Source: CAZVYJ01 sp964631565
Lineage (GTDB): Bacteria; Planctomycetota; Phycisphaerae; SM23-33
Reading direction: 5' to 3'
Assembly (NCBI GenBank): GCA_964631565.1
Contig: CAZVYJ010000007.1
Span: 1 to 64,000 of the forward strand
Length of the DNA stretch: 64,000 nucleotides
Shown: one piece after another, positions 24,055-33,666 of the stretch
Layout: each line of letters opens with the position of its first letter
Position numbering within the stretch: the first letter of the stretch is position 1
Translations under genes and position numbers: made by a program
Notes under the pieces: model-generated
What the model saw: the letters and a program-made list of their open reading frames with translations, nothing else
Told to the model about the DNA's origin: nothing
The model's database searches: none

Positions 24055-25512
24055 ATGACCAGGCCTCAGGCTGACATAGGGCTTATTGGGCTGGCCGTCA
24101 TGGGCCAGAATCTTGTTCTCAACATGAACGATCACGGCTTCACGGTGGCCGTCTTCAACCGGACGGTCTCGAAGGTTGACGACTTTCTCAACAATGAAGC
24201 CAAGGGCACAAAAGTCATCGGCGCCCATTCCATCGAGCAGCTGGCGGACTCGCTGAAAAAGCCCCGCCGCGTGATGCTCATGGTGAAGGCCGGCGACGCG
24301 GTCGACAGCTTCATCAACATGCTCATCCCGCATCTTGAGAAGGGCGACATCATCATCGACGGCGGCAACAGCAACTTCAACGACTCCATCCGCAGGACGC
24401 GATACGTCGAGGAAAAGGGCCTGCTCTTCATCGGCACGGGCGTGTCCGGCGGCGAGGAGGGCGCGCGTCGCGGCCCGAGCATAATGCCCGGCGGCAGTCC
24501 GGCTGCATGGGAACATGTCAAGCCGATCTTCCAGGCCATCGCCGCCAAGGTTGACGACGGCTCGCCGTGCTGCGACTGGGTCGGGCAGGGCGGCGCGGGC
24601 CACTTCGTGAAAATGGTCCACAACGGAATTGAGTACGGCGACATGCAGCTGATATGCGAGGCATACTCGCTGATGCAGGCGGCCGGCCTGAAACCGCAGG
24701 AAATGTCCGCCGTCTTCGACGAGTGGAACAACGGCGAGCTGAACAGCTATCTCATCGAGATTACACGGGACATTCTCGCCAAAACCGACGATGAAACCGG
24801 CAAACCGATGGTGGACGTGATTCTCGACACGGCCGGCCAGAAGGGCACCGGCAAGTGGACCGGCATAACGGCGCTCGAGCTTGGCCAGCCTCTGACGTTA
24901 ATCGGCGAGGCGGTCTTCGCCCGCTGTCTGTCGGCGATGAAAGACGAGCGCGTCGCCGCGTCGAAGGTGCTCGCCGGGCCTCAGACAGCCTTCACCGGCG
25001 ACCGCAAAGCCTTCACCGACGACATCCGCAAGGCTCTTTACGCGTCGAAGATAGTTTCATACGCGCAGGGCTACCAGCTCATGCGGGCGGCGGCTGAGGA
25101 ATACAAGTGGAACCTCAACTACGGCGGCGTGGCACTCATGTGGCGCGGCGGGTGCATTATCCGCAGCCGCTTCCTCGGTAAAATCAAGGAAGCGTTCGAC
25201 AGGAACCCGCAGCTGGTGAATCTCATTCTCGATCCTTACTTCAAGGACGCGGTCGCCGGCTGCCAGGCGGCGTGGCGGAAAGTGGTGGCGAAGGCTGTCG
25301 AACTCGGCGTACCCGTTCCGGCGTTCAGTTCTGCGCTGGCGTATTTCGACGGCTATCGTTCGCAGCGCCTGCCGGCCAACCTGCTGCAGGCCCAGCGGGA
25401 TTATTTCGGCGCGCACACTTACGAGCGTGTGGACAAACCCAGGGGCGAGTTTTTCCACACAAACTGGACCGGCGAAGGCGGCTCGACGACGGCAGGGACG
25501 TATCAGGTCTGA
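24055..25512 (+). CDS. gnd: 6-phosphogluconate dehydrogenase, decarboxylating
   Basis: This is a full-length enzyme of 485 residues. It has the dinucleotide motif GLIGLAVMG (9-17), the substrate loops GGNSNFNDS and [20 protein letters not shown], and the catalytic segment [20 protein letters not shown] with the active-site lysine. The C-terminal substrate-binding tail is FFHTNWTG. It oxidatively decarboxylates 6-phosphogluconate to ribulose-5-phosphate and CO2. AGGAG precedes the ATG. It sits directly between the phosphofructokinase and uronate isomerase genes, with no glucose-6-phosphate dehydrogenase or lactonase gene nearby. This suggests that its substrate here may come from sugar acids rather than from glucose-6-phosphate. 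Confidence 0.95.
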   Translation: MTRPQADIGLIGLAVMGQNLVLNMNDHGFTVAVFNRTVSKVDDFLNNEAKGTKVIGAHSIEQLADSLKKPRRVMLMVKAGDAVDSFINMLIPHLEKGDIIIDGGNSNFNDSIRRTRYVEEKGLLFIGTGVSGGEEGARRGPSIMPGGSPAAWEHVKPIFQAIAAKVDDGSPCCDWVGQGGAGHFVKMVHNGIEYGDMQLICEAYSLMQAAGLKPQEMSAVFDEWNNGELNSYLIEITRDILAKTDDETGKPMVDVILDTAGQKGTGKWTGITALELGQPLTLIGEAVFARCLSAMKDERVAASKVLAGPQTAFTGDRKAFTDDIRKALYASKIVSYAQGYQLMRAAAEEYKWNLNYGGVALMWRGGCIIRSRFLGKIKEAFDRNPQLVNLILDPYFKDAVAGCQAAWRKVVAKAVELGVPVPAFSSALAYFDGYRSQRLPANLLQAQRDYFGAHTYERVDKPRGEFFHTNWTGEGGSTTAGTYQV

Positions 25513-25540
25513 CAGGCACGACTAACTGCGGAGAACAGGC

Positions 25541-26977
25541 GTGAAAAAATGCGAATTCATCACCGAAGATTTTCTCTTGGAAAGCAGCCGGGCGAAGACG
25601 CTTTACCATGACCACGCCGAGGCGCTTCCGATAATCGACTTCCACTGCCACCTGCCGCCCCGGCAGATAGCCGATGACGCCCGCTGGGAGAACATCACGC
25701 AGATATGGCTGTACGGCGACCACTACAAATGGCGGGCGATGCGGTCCAACGGCGTCGATGAGCGGTTCTGCACCGGCGACGCCTCGGACCGCGAAAAGTT
25801 CGAAAAGTTCGCTGCGACCATGCCGTATCTGCTGCGCAACCCGCTGTATCACTGGACGCACCTGGAACTGAAGCGATACTTCGGCGTCTCGCAGCTATTG
25901 GAGCCGGCAACGGCGGAAAGCATCTGGGAAAAATGCAATGCCGTAATCCGGCGGAGCGATTTTTCGTGCCGCAGCCTGATGAAACGGAGCAACGTCAGGC
26001 TCATATGCACGACCGACGACCCGACGGACACGCTGGAGCATCACCGGGCCATCGCTGCCGACAAATCGTTCGACATACAGGTGCTGCCGACATGGCGGCC
26101 TGACAAGGCGATGGCCGTCGAGGACGCCGCTGCTTTCAACAACTGGCTCGACAGGCTGTCGGCCGCTGCAGACGTTGAAATTCGCAATTTTTCCTCATGC
26201 ATTGAAGCGCTGCGCAAGCGGCACGATTTTTTCGCCGCAGCCGGCTGCCGGCTCTCCGACCACGGCATCGAAACCGCATACGCCGAGGATTACACCGACG
26301 TCGAAATCAAGGTCATCTTCGAGAAAATCCGCAGCGGCGTAAAACCCGACCGCGACGATGTGCTGAAGTTCAAATCGGCCATGCTCTACGAACTGGCGGC
26401 AATGGACCACGAAAAAGGCTGGACGCAGCAGTTCCATCTTGGAGCGATGCGGAATAACAGCAGCAGGTGTTTCGCGGAGCTTGGCGCCGACACGGGTTTC
26501 GATTGCATCGGCGATTTTGAAACAGCCCGGCCGCTCGCGAAACTGCTGGACCGCCTCGACGCAGCCGGCCGACTGGCGAAGACCATAATTTACAATCTTA
26601 ACCCTCGCGACAACGAACTGCTGGTGAGCCTGCTCGGCTGTTTCCAGGACGGCTCGACGCCCGCCAGGATGCAGTTCGGCAGCGCCTGGTGGTTCCTCGA
26701 CCAGAAGGACGGCATCGAGCGGCAGCTTGAAGCTCTCAGCCAGCTCGGCCTGCTTCGCCGGTTTGTCGGCATGGTCACTGACAGCCGCTCGTTCCTCAGC
26801 TACACGCGGCACGAATATTTTCGCCGCATCCTGTGCAACATGCTGGGCGACGACATGCAGAAAGGGCTGCTCCCGGACGACATGAACCTCGTCGGCAAAA
26901 TGGTCCGGGACATCTGCTGGAACAACGCCGCGACTTACTTCGGCTTCAACCTGCAGCCGCTCGACAGGGAAGGGTAG
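25541..26977 (+). CDS. uxaC: Uronate isomerase (glucuronate/galacturonate isomerase)
   Basis: A 478-residue amidohydrolase-superfamily enzyme. The N-terminal IIDFHCHL (H35, H37) provides metal-binding histidines. TDDPTDTLEHH, QFHLGAMRNNSSR and MVTDSRSFLSYTRHEYFRR are strongly conserved UxaC segments. It converts glucuronate to fructuronate and galacturonate to tagaturonate in the cytoplasm. It starts with GTG behind a GGAG and is followed 9 nt later by the uxaE-like gene. This is one of the clearest assignments in the window and defines the cluster as uronate catabolic. Confidence 0.96.
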   Translation: MKKCEFITEDFLLESSRAKTLYHDHAEALPIIDFHCHLPPRQIADDARWENITQIWLYGDHYKWRAMRSNGVDERFCTGDASDREKFEKFAATMPYLLRNPLYHWTHLELKRYFGVSQLLEPATAESIWEKCNAVIRRSDFSCRSLMKRSNVRLICTTDDPTDTLEHHRAIAADKSFDIQVLPTWRPDKAMAVEDAAAFNNWLDRLSAAADVEIRNFSSCIEALRKRHDFFAAAGCRLSDHGIETAYAEDYTDVEIKVIFEKIRSGVKPDRDDVLKFKSAMLYELAAMDHEKGWTQQFHLGAMRNNSSRCFAELGADTGFDCIGDFETARPLAKLLDRLDAAGRLAKTIIYNLNPRDNELLVSLLGCFQDGSTPARMQFGSAWWFLDQKDGIERQLEALSQLGLLRRFVGMVTDSRSFLSYTRHEYFRRILCNMLGDDMQKGLLPDDMNLVGKMVRDICWNNAATYFGFNLQPLDREG

Positions 26978-26986
26978 CGCACAGCC

Positions 26987-28210
26987 GTGATTCTCGAAAA
27001 ATATTCAATGGGCATAGGCGATCGTTTCGCTCACCAGGGCATGGCGCAGCTTCAGGCGATGGTCCTGGCCGCAGAAGACGGCATCAACATAACGCCGGTG
27101 TGGAACAAATCGCACCGCGAGCATACCATAATCGGCACATTGCCGGCCGACGTGCAGGCCGAGGCCGACGCGGCCGTTGCGGCCCTCGGCTGGACTGGCG
27201 CATATCACATCGACGCCGACCATATCGGCATGAAGAATGTGGACCTGTTCATTGCCTCCAGCGACTTCTTCACGCTGGACGTCGCGGATTTCACCGGCAA
27301 GCCCGCCGGCAATGACGATATCGCGGCGTTCGCGGGCAAATACGGCAGGTACGCCGGCCAGTTTGACATAACAGCGACCCGCGTCGAGGCGATAGCGCGG
27401 AAGTACCTGGCCGCCGTCAGGGAAGCGGGCAGAATTTATCGCCGCATAGAAAATGCGAAAGGTAAAGAAAACTTCATAACCGAAGTTTCCATGGACGAAA
27501 CCGACCGGCCCCAGACGCCGGAGGAGATGTTCTTCATCCTCGCCGCAATAGCCGACGAAGGCATCCCGGCCCAGACAATCGCGCCGAAGTTCACCGGCCG
27601 ATTCAACAAGGGCGTCGATTACGTCGGCAACGTCGGACAGTTCGAGAAGGAATTCAACGCAGACCTCGCCGTCATCGCAACGGCGGTTAAAGAGTTCGGA
27701 CTGCCGTCGAACCTGAAGCTCAGCGTTCATTCCGGCAGCGACAAGTTTTCGATTTACGAACCCATCCGCAGGGCGATGAAAAAGCATGACGCCGGGCTGC
27801 ACCTGAAGACAGCCGGCACGACCTGGCTGGAGGAGCTTATCGGTCTGGCGTCAGCCGGCGGCGAAGGCTTGGCGATTGCGAAGGAAATTTACCGCGAAGC
27901 CCTGGAGCGTTTCGACGAACTATGCAAGCCCTATGCGACTGTAATCGACATCGACAGGAGCAGGCTGCCTGCGGCCGATGACATCGAGAAGTGGTCCGGT
28001 GAGGATTACGCCGATGCGCTGCGTCACGACCAGAACTGCGAGAAATACAATCCCGATTTCCGCCAGCTTCTCCACGTCGGCTACAAGGTTGCTGCGGAAA
28101 TGGGGCGGCGGTATCTCGATGCCCTGAATAAGTTTAAGGAAACAATCGCCGCCAACGTCACGGAAAATCTTTACATTCGGCATATCCTGAGAATATTTCC
28201 GAAGGTATAA
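26987..28210 (+). CDS. uxaE: Tagaturonate/fructuronate epimerase
   Basis: This 407-residue protein matches the UxaE family known from Thermotoga. The N-terminal MGIGDRFAHQGMAQLQAM and the following HIDADHIGMKNVD are characteristic and contain probable metal ligands. It interconverts D-tagaturonate and D-fructuronate at C4, letting galacturonate enter the glucuronate branch without UxaB/UxaA. It starts with GTG 9 nt after uxaC. Together with the SDR it would channel both hexuronates to mannonate. Confidence 0.88.
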   Translation: MILEKYSMGIGDRFAHQGMAQLQAMVLAAEDGINITPVWNKSHREHTIIGTLPADVQAEADAAVAALGWTGAYHIDADHIGMKNVDLFIASSDFFTLDVADFTGKPAGNDDIAAFAGKYGRYAGQFDITATRVEAIARKYLAAVREAGRIYRRIENAKGKENFITEVSMDETDRPQTPEEMFFILAAIADEGIPAQTIAPKFTGRFNKGVDYVGNVGQFEKEFNADLAVIATAVKEFGLPSNLKLSVHSGSDKFSIYEPIRRAMKKHDAGLHLKTAGTTWLEELIGLASAGGEGLAIAKEIYREALERFDELCKPYATVIDIDRSRLPAADDIEKWSGEDYADALRHDQNCEKYNPDFRQLLHVGYKVAAEMGRRYLDALNKFKETIAANVTENLYIRHILRIFPKV

Positions 28211-28333
28211 CTTCTTTCCCGGTGCGCGACCGCCTGCTGATCGAGCTGCGCAGGCGCCGCGGGTCTGTCGCGGTGATTGACCGGCAGCTGTCGATGATTT
28301 ATACCGACGAAATACAATTTTGAGGTGTCCGCG

Positions 28334-31102
28334 ATGCGAATACTGCTGCGATGGGGCGTGTGGATATGTTACTCCGAGTGGCGGCCTGACCAGCCTCACG
28401 AAGACTGGAGCGGCCAGCTGTCGGCTGAGGGCGGCGAAATACGCAATCCCCAGCTTGTGATGTATCACGGCTGCTGGGGCGCACAGCGGAGAACCTTCAT
28501 CCCGCTGAGCGAGCCGCGATGGAAGTCGCCTCTGATAAACTTCGAGCGACCGGTGTTCGGCTACAAGGGGCTGGAGGGTCTCGTCATTGACGTCGAAGGT
28601 GGTCCGGACACGCTGCTGCATTTCCGCTCGGCGATGCTGAACGCCGACTTCCGCCTTGGCGACATTCCCGAAGGCGGCTGGCTGTGCAGGCCGGCCGGCG
28701 CGAAATATTCCTGCTCGCAGCTCGTTGTCTGCCGCCTGGAGGACGAGGGCGTTTACTGGAACGCTCAGCTCTCCGCAGCCGAGCAGCAGCGAATCGGCCG
28801 GCGAAGAATGGAACTGGGCGTCAGGCAGTTCCGCGGAGACTTCGTGCTGCGAGACTTGCACCACCGCTTCGCCGCGTGGATTCCTCCGCAGGGAACCGTC
28901 GAAGTGCCATTCCGCTGGGACGCATCGGGTCCGGTCGTCGCAACATGGCGGTTCACAGGCTCGCAGTGGGCGCACCAGACAGCGGGACTGGCCGAAGTTT
29001 TCGACGGAACCAATAACCTCAACGTCGATATCGAAACTTGCTGCTGCGGCAGGAAACTGTCTCACGGCAGGTACAAGGCCAAGTACATGCGCGGCGCATG
29101 CAGCGCAATGGAGCACACGGACGAACTTGGCCCGCTGCCGGACGATTCCGAGAGCGTCCTGTCGATTACCAACGTTTCAACGAACGGCGCCTACCTCGTG
29201 CTCAACAGCGTGACCGTCGAGCAGGCCCCGGCTGACTGGGCCGCCGCTAAAAAATATCTGCCGTTCCGTGCGGAATGGTTCGACGGCTCCATGCCGATTG
29301 GCGACATGTCCGCCGATATTCCGTCCGGCGGCAAGGGTATTCTCGTCGGCTATGATACGAACATGATGGCCGCCGAAAACGGCTGGATCGATTCGACTAT
29401 CCGTTTCCTCGCAGCCACCGGAGCCGCCAATTACATACTGTTCCGCACCGAGGCGGACAAGGTAAGCGAGGCCGACTGGCGGCGATGGTTCACCGCCTGC
29501 CGCAAAAACAACATCAGCTTCGCCATAAATCTCTCGTTCCTGCCCGATACGGTCCCGAACGAAAAAATACTGCAGCTCGCCTCCGAAATCGGCGGAGAGC
29601 TGTTCATCGGCAGGAAAAATCACGAAATGAGCCTGCCCGTCTACGCCGGGTGGAACGACACTGCCGGCATACCGGCCGCCACAACGCTGGCTGACGCACA
29701 CCGCGACTACGTCGTGCGACTGCGCGACTCGTACAAGACATCGGAGCAGGTGCAGCGGCTTCTCGGCGAGGCGGCCCTGATGCACCGCTACGATTACGAA
29801 GCCGGCGTGGACCTGATCCTGTCCGAGACGATGACCGGCCACACGTGCCTGCTGCTGGCCGAGGCCCGCGGCGCAGCCCGCGCATACGGCCGAAAACTGT
29901 GGGGCATGCACATCGCCTGCCACGTCAACTGCTCGCCGGAAGACTGGCGGCACGAGCGGATGTTCCGGCTGAACCTTTATCTCGGCTACCTGTCCGGCGC
30001 GAGCATACTCGAGGACGAAGAGGGCGGCCTGGCGAAGGTCCACAGTTTCGTCAGCGGCCCGAGCGACCCGCTGCCGGCAGCCCGGCAGAAAACAATCGCC
30101 GAGTTTTACCGCTGGGCTATGAAGCATCCGCGCACCGAGCCGCTGAAAGTCGATATCGGATTTCTCTATGGCCGATACGAGATGCTCACCGGAGGCATGA
30201 GCCTTAACACGAAGCGGCCCGTCCGCGTGTGGGAAGGCTTCGGGCCTGCCCTGCCGGAGTGGGAATACGGCCGGTGCGAATACAGCTGGCTGCTGATGGA
30301 TATCTTCATGCCGGGCGTCTGGCTGTGCCCGGTGCTGCGCGACGAGTCGAGCCTCCGCCGCTGGTTTGCCGGCACGCCGTTCGGACAGACCGACATCGTG
30401 CCCATCGAGGCGAGCGCAGAATGCCTCTCGTCATACAAACTGCTCGTGCTGCCGGGCTGGCACACCATGCAGCAGGGCGACATGGAAAAGCTCACGCAGT
30501 TCGTCGAGCAGGGCGGCGTGCTTGTGCTCGGCGTTCCGCAGCTGCAGACTTCCGCCGACCGGACGGCTGTCATGTCGTCGCCGAAGCGGGATTTCGTCGA
30601 CGCCAAACTCATCGAGCGGCTGTGCGGCCTGCGGATTAAAGGCCGCGGAGCAGCATGCAGCAGCGGGCAGGCGCTCGGCGAAAACTGGACATTCAAACAT
30701 GCCGAAGACGGCGAGCTGCACCTGGCGGATGTGACGCTTCACGGCGGCCGGACCGAGGTCGAAATCGCCGGCCGGCCGATGGTCGTCGCCAACAGGCTCG
30801 GCAAGGGCTGCGTCTATACATTCACCGCGTGGGACTACCTCGGCCATCGCGGCCTGATGCCGTTCGCACGCAGATGGCTGGAAAAACTCGCGAAAGAAAC
30901 GGCGTTCGATGTGCGCCTGGAGGGCGGCGACGGCGATGTGGCCTACTTTACCTATCCGGCGGGCGATCGCCGTCGCGTTGTACTCATCAACACCGACTGG
31001 ACCTCAGCCGGCAATGTAAAACACTGCAAGCTGCATTCCGGCGACGGCAGAATACTCGAAGTCGATGTTCGCGAGGGAGAAATTGCGGAAGTTATTCTCT
31101 GA
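28334..31102 (+). CDS. Large glycoside-hydrolase-like protein of unassigned family
   Basis: A protein of about 922 residues with no clear signal peptide, so it is probably cytoplasmic. The N-terminal 300 residues look like beta-sandwich domains. Residues of about 310-600 have the rhythm of a TIM barrel, with acidic candidates in LILSETMTGHT and ILEDEEGG. A later segment, YKLLVLPGWHTMQQGDMEKL followed by FVEQGGVLVLGVP, resembles the GATase-like (beta-galactosidase trimerisation) domain that follows the barrel in GH42-type enzymes. I cannot name a family or substrate. The ATG at 28334 has a GAGGTG ribosome site; a GTG at 28325 is the alternative start. Its location between uxaE and the aldolase suggests it releases uronates or partner sugars from an oligosaccharide. 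Confidence 0.65.
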   Translation: MRILLRWGVWICYSEWRPDQPHEDWSGQLSAEGGEIRNPQLVMYHGCWGAQRRTFIPLSEPRWKSPLINFERPVFGYKGLEGLVIDVEGGPDTLLHFRSAMLNADFRLGDIPEGGWLCRPAGAKYSCSQLVVCRLEDEGVYWNAQLSAAEQQRIGRRRMELGVRQFRGDFVLRDLHHRFAAWIPPQGTVEVPFRWDASGPVVATWRFTGSQWAHQTAGLAEVFDGTNNLNVDIETCCCGRKLSHGRYKAKYMRGACSAMEHTDELGPLPDDSESVLSITNVSTNGAYLVLNSVTVEQAPADWAAAKKYLPFRAEWFDGSMPIGDMSADIPSGGKGILVGYDTNMMAAENGWIDSTIRFLAATGAANYILFRTEADKVSEADWRRWFTACRKNNISFAINLSFLPDTVPNEKILQLASEIGGELFIGRKNHEMSLPVYAGWNDTAGIPAATTLADAHRDYVVRLRDSYKTSEQVQRLLGEAALMHRYDYEAGVDLILSETMTGHTCLLLAEARGAARAYGRKLWGMHIACHVNCSPEDWRHERMFRLNLYLGYLSGASILEDEEGGLAKVHSFVSGPSDPLPAARQKTIAEFYRWAMKHPRTEPLKVDIGFLYGRYEMLTGGMSLNTKRPVRVWEGFGPALPEWEYGRCEYSWLLMDIFMPGVWLCPVLRDESSLRRWFAGTPFGQTDIVPIEASAECLSSYKLLVLPGWHTMQQGDMEKLTQFVEQGGVLVLGVPQLQTSADRTAVMSSPKRDFVDAKLIERLCGLRIKGRGAACSSGQALGENWTFKHAEDGELHLADVTLHGGRTEVEIAGRPMVVANRLGKGCVYTFTAWDYLGHRGLMPFARRWLEKLAKETAFDVRLEGGDGDVAYFTYPAGDRRRVVLINTDWTSAGNVKHCKLHSGDGRILEVDVREGEIAEVIL

Positions 31103-31167
31103 TAAATCGATTACATCACCGATACCGACACGAATTACGAACTGTTCAAACCAGATAGAAAGAAGTC

Positions 31168-32079
31168 ATGACTTTGCTGACATCCGCTGAAATAATGACG
31201 AACGCCCGTAAGGCCGGCATGGTTATCCCGGCTTTCAACATGCCTTACCTGCCGATGATGGAGCCTGTAATCCGAGCACTGAAGGATACCGAGTGCTTCG
31301 CGCTCATCGCCGTGTCGAGGAACGAGTGGGAAAAATTCCGCGCAGGCAGCCCGAAGGCCGTTTACGACCTCTACCAGCAATTGAAAGACGAGCGATATAC
31401 GCGGCTGCACCTGGACCACGTACCGGTGATAGACGAGGACGGCCTGGCGGTCGATTACTCGCCCATCCTCGCCGACGCCATAGCGCTCGGTTACGAATCG
31501 GTCATGGTCGACGGGTCGCGCCTGAGCCTGGAAGACAACATCGCAGCCACGAAAACCGTCGTCGGCCTGGCCCACGACGCCGGTATTCCAGTCGAGGCGG
31601 AATTGGGCATGGTTTACGGCCACGAGCCGGGACCCATGCCTTCATACGAGGAGCTTTACCGGAGCGGCAGGGGCTTCACCGACCCGAACGACGCGATGAA
31701 GTTCGTCCTCGAAACCGGAGTCGACTGGCTGTCCGTTTCCGTGGGCAACATTCACGGGGCCATTTCCGGGGCAGCCAAAAGCATGAAAAAGGTCGAGGCC
31801 AGGATTAACATAGAGCATCTGGCGAAGATCTCGCGGCTGGTCAACCGGCCAATCGTTCTTCACGGCGGAACCGGGATTAAAAAGCAGTCCATTCAGGACG
31901 CAATACGTCACGGCCTGTGCAAGCTGAACATCGGCATGGCGATTCGCCAGCCGTTCGAGGCGGCGATGAACGACTCGGTTGCAGCCGCCCAGAAAAACGT
32001 TTACAAAACAACGGTGCAGCTTATCCGGGAATATCTTGAAATCGCCGGCTCGGCGCGGATTCTGAATCCCCAGGATTGA
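31168..32079 (+). CDS. Class II (zinc) ketose-bisphosphate aldolase
   Basis: This 303-residue aldolase has the class II signatures: HLDH at residues 81-84 (catalytic aspartate and zinc histidine), SVMVDGS, VEAELG, GNIHG and VLHGGTGI, the last two carrying further zinc histidines and the phosphate-binding loop. Family members cleave fructose-1,6- or tagatose-1,6-bisphosphate to glyceraldehyde-3-phosphate and dihydroxyacetone phosphate. Which bisphosphate is used cannot be told from sequence alone. PPi-PFK in the same cluster makes fructose-bisphosphate the simplest choice. The FGGY kinase gene follows 63 nt downstream. Confidence 0.88.
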   Translation: MTLLTSAEIMTNARKAGMVIPAFNMPYLPMMEPVIRALKDTECFALIAVSRNEWEKFRAGSPKAVYDLYQQLKDERYTRLHLDHVPVIDEDGLAVDYSPILADAIALGYESVMVDGSRLSLEDNIAATKTVVGLAHDAGIPVEAELGMVYGHEPGPMPSYEELYRSGRGFTDPNDAMKFVLETGVDWLSVSVGNIHGAISGAAKSMKKVEARINIEHLAKISRLVNRPIVLHGGTGIKKQSIQDAIRHGLCKLNIGMAIRQPFEAAMNDSVAAAQKNVYKTTVQLIREYLEIAGSARILNPQD

Positions 32080-32142
32080 GATTCCGTTTTTCCGGCCGGC
32101 CTGGAAAATTGCCCGCCGCGCCACGAGACCTCAGAGGGAATC

Positions 32143-33651
32143 ATGAGTCTTCTGGGACTGGACATAGGCACAACCGGCTGCAAGGCCGTCGCCTTCAACG
32201 AAGAGGGCGACGAGCTGGCCCGCGCATATCGCGAGTATTCGCTCGACCATCCAAAACCGGGTTGGGTCGAAATCTCTCCGCAGCTTCTCTGGCTGAAAGT
32301 TTCGGAAGCGATTACAGAAGCCAATTCGAGCCTCGCGGGCGATCCGGTCCGCTCGCTGGCCGTCTCGTGCCAGGGCGAGGCCGTTGTTCCGGTAAGTCGC
32401 GACGGAAAGGAGTTGTACAACTTCATAATCACGTTCGACGCCCGAACCCAGCCGCAGTGCGACTGGTGGCGCGAGCGGGTCGGCGCAAAGAAACTCTTCG
32501 GCATTACCGGCATGCCGCTGCATCCGATGTATTCCATCAACAAAATCATGTGGCTGCGGGAGAACATGGGTGATGTTTTCGTCAAGGCGTGGAAATTCCT
32601 CTGCGTCGAAGACTACATCATATACCGCCTGACCGGCGAGGCCGCCACCGACTGGTCGCTCGCGTCCCGCACGATGGCCTTCGACGTGGTCCGTCGCGAC
32701 TGGTCCGACGAAATACTCTCCCTCGCCGGCGTCGGCCGCGAATTGCTGCCGGCGGTCCATCCGTCCGGGCATGCCGTCGGCGCCGTCAGGCCGGATGTCG
32801 CCGAACAACTTGGCCTGTCGGCGAAAACCGTCGTCGCTACGGGCGGGCACGATCAGCCGTGCGGCGCGCTTGGGGCCGGCATCGTCGGAAGCGGACGGGC
32901 GATGAACGCAACCGGAACGTCGGACGTCGTATGCCCGGCCTTCGACCGGCCGCACCTCACCGACGCCATGCTGCAGTCCAATTACTGCTGCTACCCGCAC
33001 ACATGCGAGGACCAGTACTGCTCCATCGCCTTCAACCTCACCGGCGGCCTGCTGCTGCGATGGTATCGCGACACGCTCTGCCGGGATGAAACCCGCCTCG
33101 CCTCGCAGTCCGGCCGGGACGCATACGAGGTGATCCTCTCCGGGATGGCCAAGGAGCCGGTCAGCACGTTTTTCCTGCCGCACTTCGTCGGCGCGGGCAC
33201 GCCGCACCTCGACCCGCATTCGCGCGGCGCGATACTCGGCCTGACGCTCGAAACGCGCAAGCCGCAGCTTACGCGCGCCGTCATAGACAGCGTCAACTAC
33301 GAGCTGAAGCTCAACATCGACCGCATGGAGCAGGCTGGAATCGGAATATCGGAGCTGCGCGCGATAGGCGGCGGGGCGAAGTCGGCCGTCTGGCTGCAGA
33401 TGAAGGCCGACGTGTTCGGCAAACCCGTCGTCGCGCTGAAAACGCAGGAAGCCGCCTCGCTCGGGGCCGCGATGCTCGCCGGCAAGGCCATCGGGCTGTT
33501 CCCATCTGCAAAGGCAGCTGCCGAAGCCCTCGTCAAGACCACCAGAACCTACCAGCCTGACCCGCAGCAGGGAAAGCTCTATAAGGACAAATACCAGAGA
33601 TATCTGGGAATCTACGAAACGCTGCGAAAATTCAACCAAAGCCTGGATTAG
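32143..33651 (+). CDS. FGGY-family carbohydrate kinase
   Basis: A 502-residue kinase with the N-terminal ATPase phosphate loop GLDIGTTGCKAV (5-16), a middle segment ATGGHDQPCGALGAG and the C-terminal ADP-binding loop IGGGAKSAVWLQMKAD. Length and layout fit xylulokinases and FGGY gluconokinases. Substrate specificity cannot be read from these motifs. Given Gnd and uronate enzymes in the cluster, D-gluconate or a related hexonate is a plausible substrate; xylulose/ribulose or another ketose is the alternative. AGGGA precedes the ATG. The downstream isomerase gene starts 15 nt after its stop. Confidence 0.85.
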   Translation: MSLLGLDIGTTGCKAVAFNEEGDELARAYREYSLDHPKPGWVEISPQLLWLKVSEAITEANSSLAGDPVRSLAVSCQGEAVVPVSRDGKELYNFIITFDARTQPQCDWWRERVGAKKLFGITGMPLHPMYSINKIMWLRENMGDVFVKAWKFLCVEDYIIYRLTGEAATDWSLASRTMAFDVVRRDWSDEILSLAGVGRELLPAVHPSGHAVGAVRPDVAEQLGLSAKTVVATGGHDQPCGALGAGIVGSGRAMNATGTSDVVCPAFDRPHLTDAMLQSNYCCYPHTCEDQYCSIAFNLTGGLLLRWYRDTLCRDETRLASQSGRDAYEVILSGMAKEPVSTFFLPHFVGAGTPHLDPHSRGAILGLTLETRKPQLTRAVIDSVNYELKLNIDRMEQAGIGISELRAIGGGAKSAVWLQMKADVFGKPVVALKTQEAASLGAAMLAGKAIGLFPSAKAAAEALVKTTRTYQPDPQQGKLYKDKYQRYLGIYETLRKFNQSLD

Positions 33652-33666
33652 GAAAGGAGCTGCATC

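Noticed and set aside
32131..33639. 502-codon minus-strand frame antisense to the FGGY kinase gene
   Set aside because: It mirrors the kinase gene codon for codon, while the plus strand has intact kinase motifs; the antisense product has no recognisable motif. 16968-18512 (minus) and 21553-22686 (minus) were rejected likewise.
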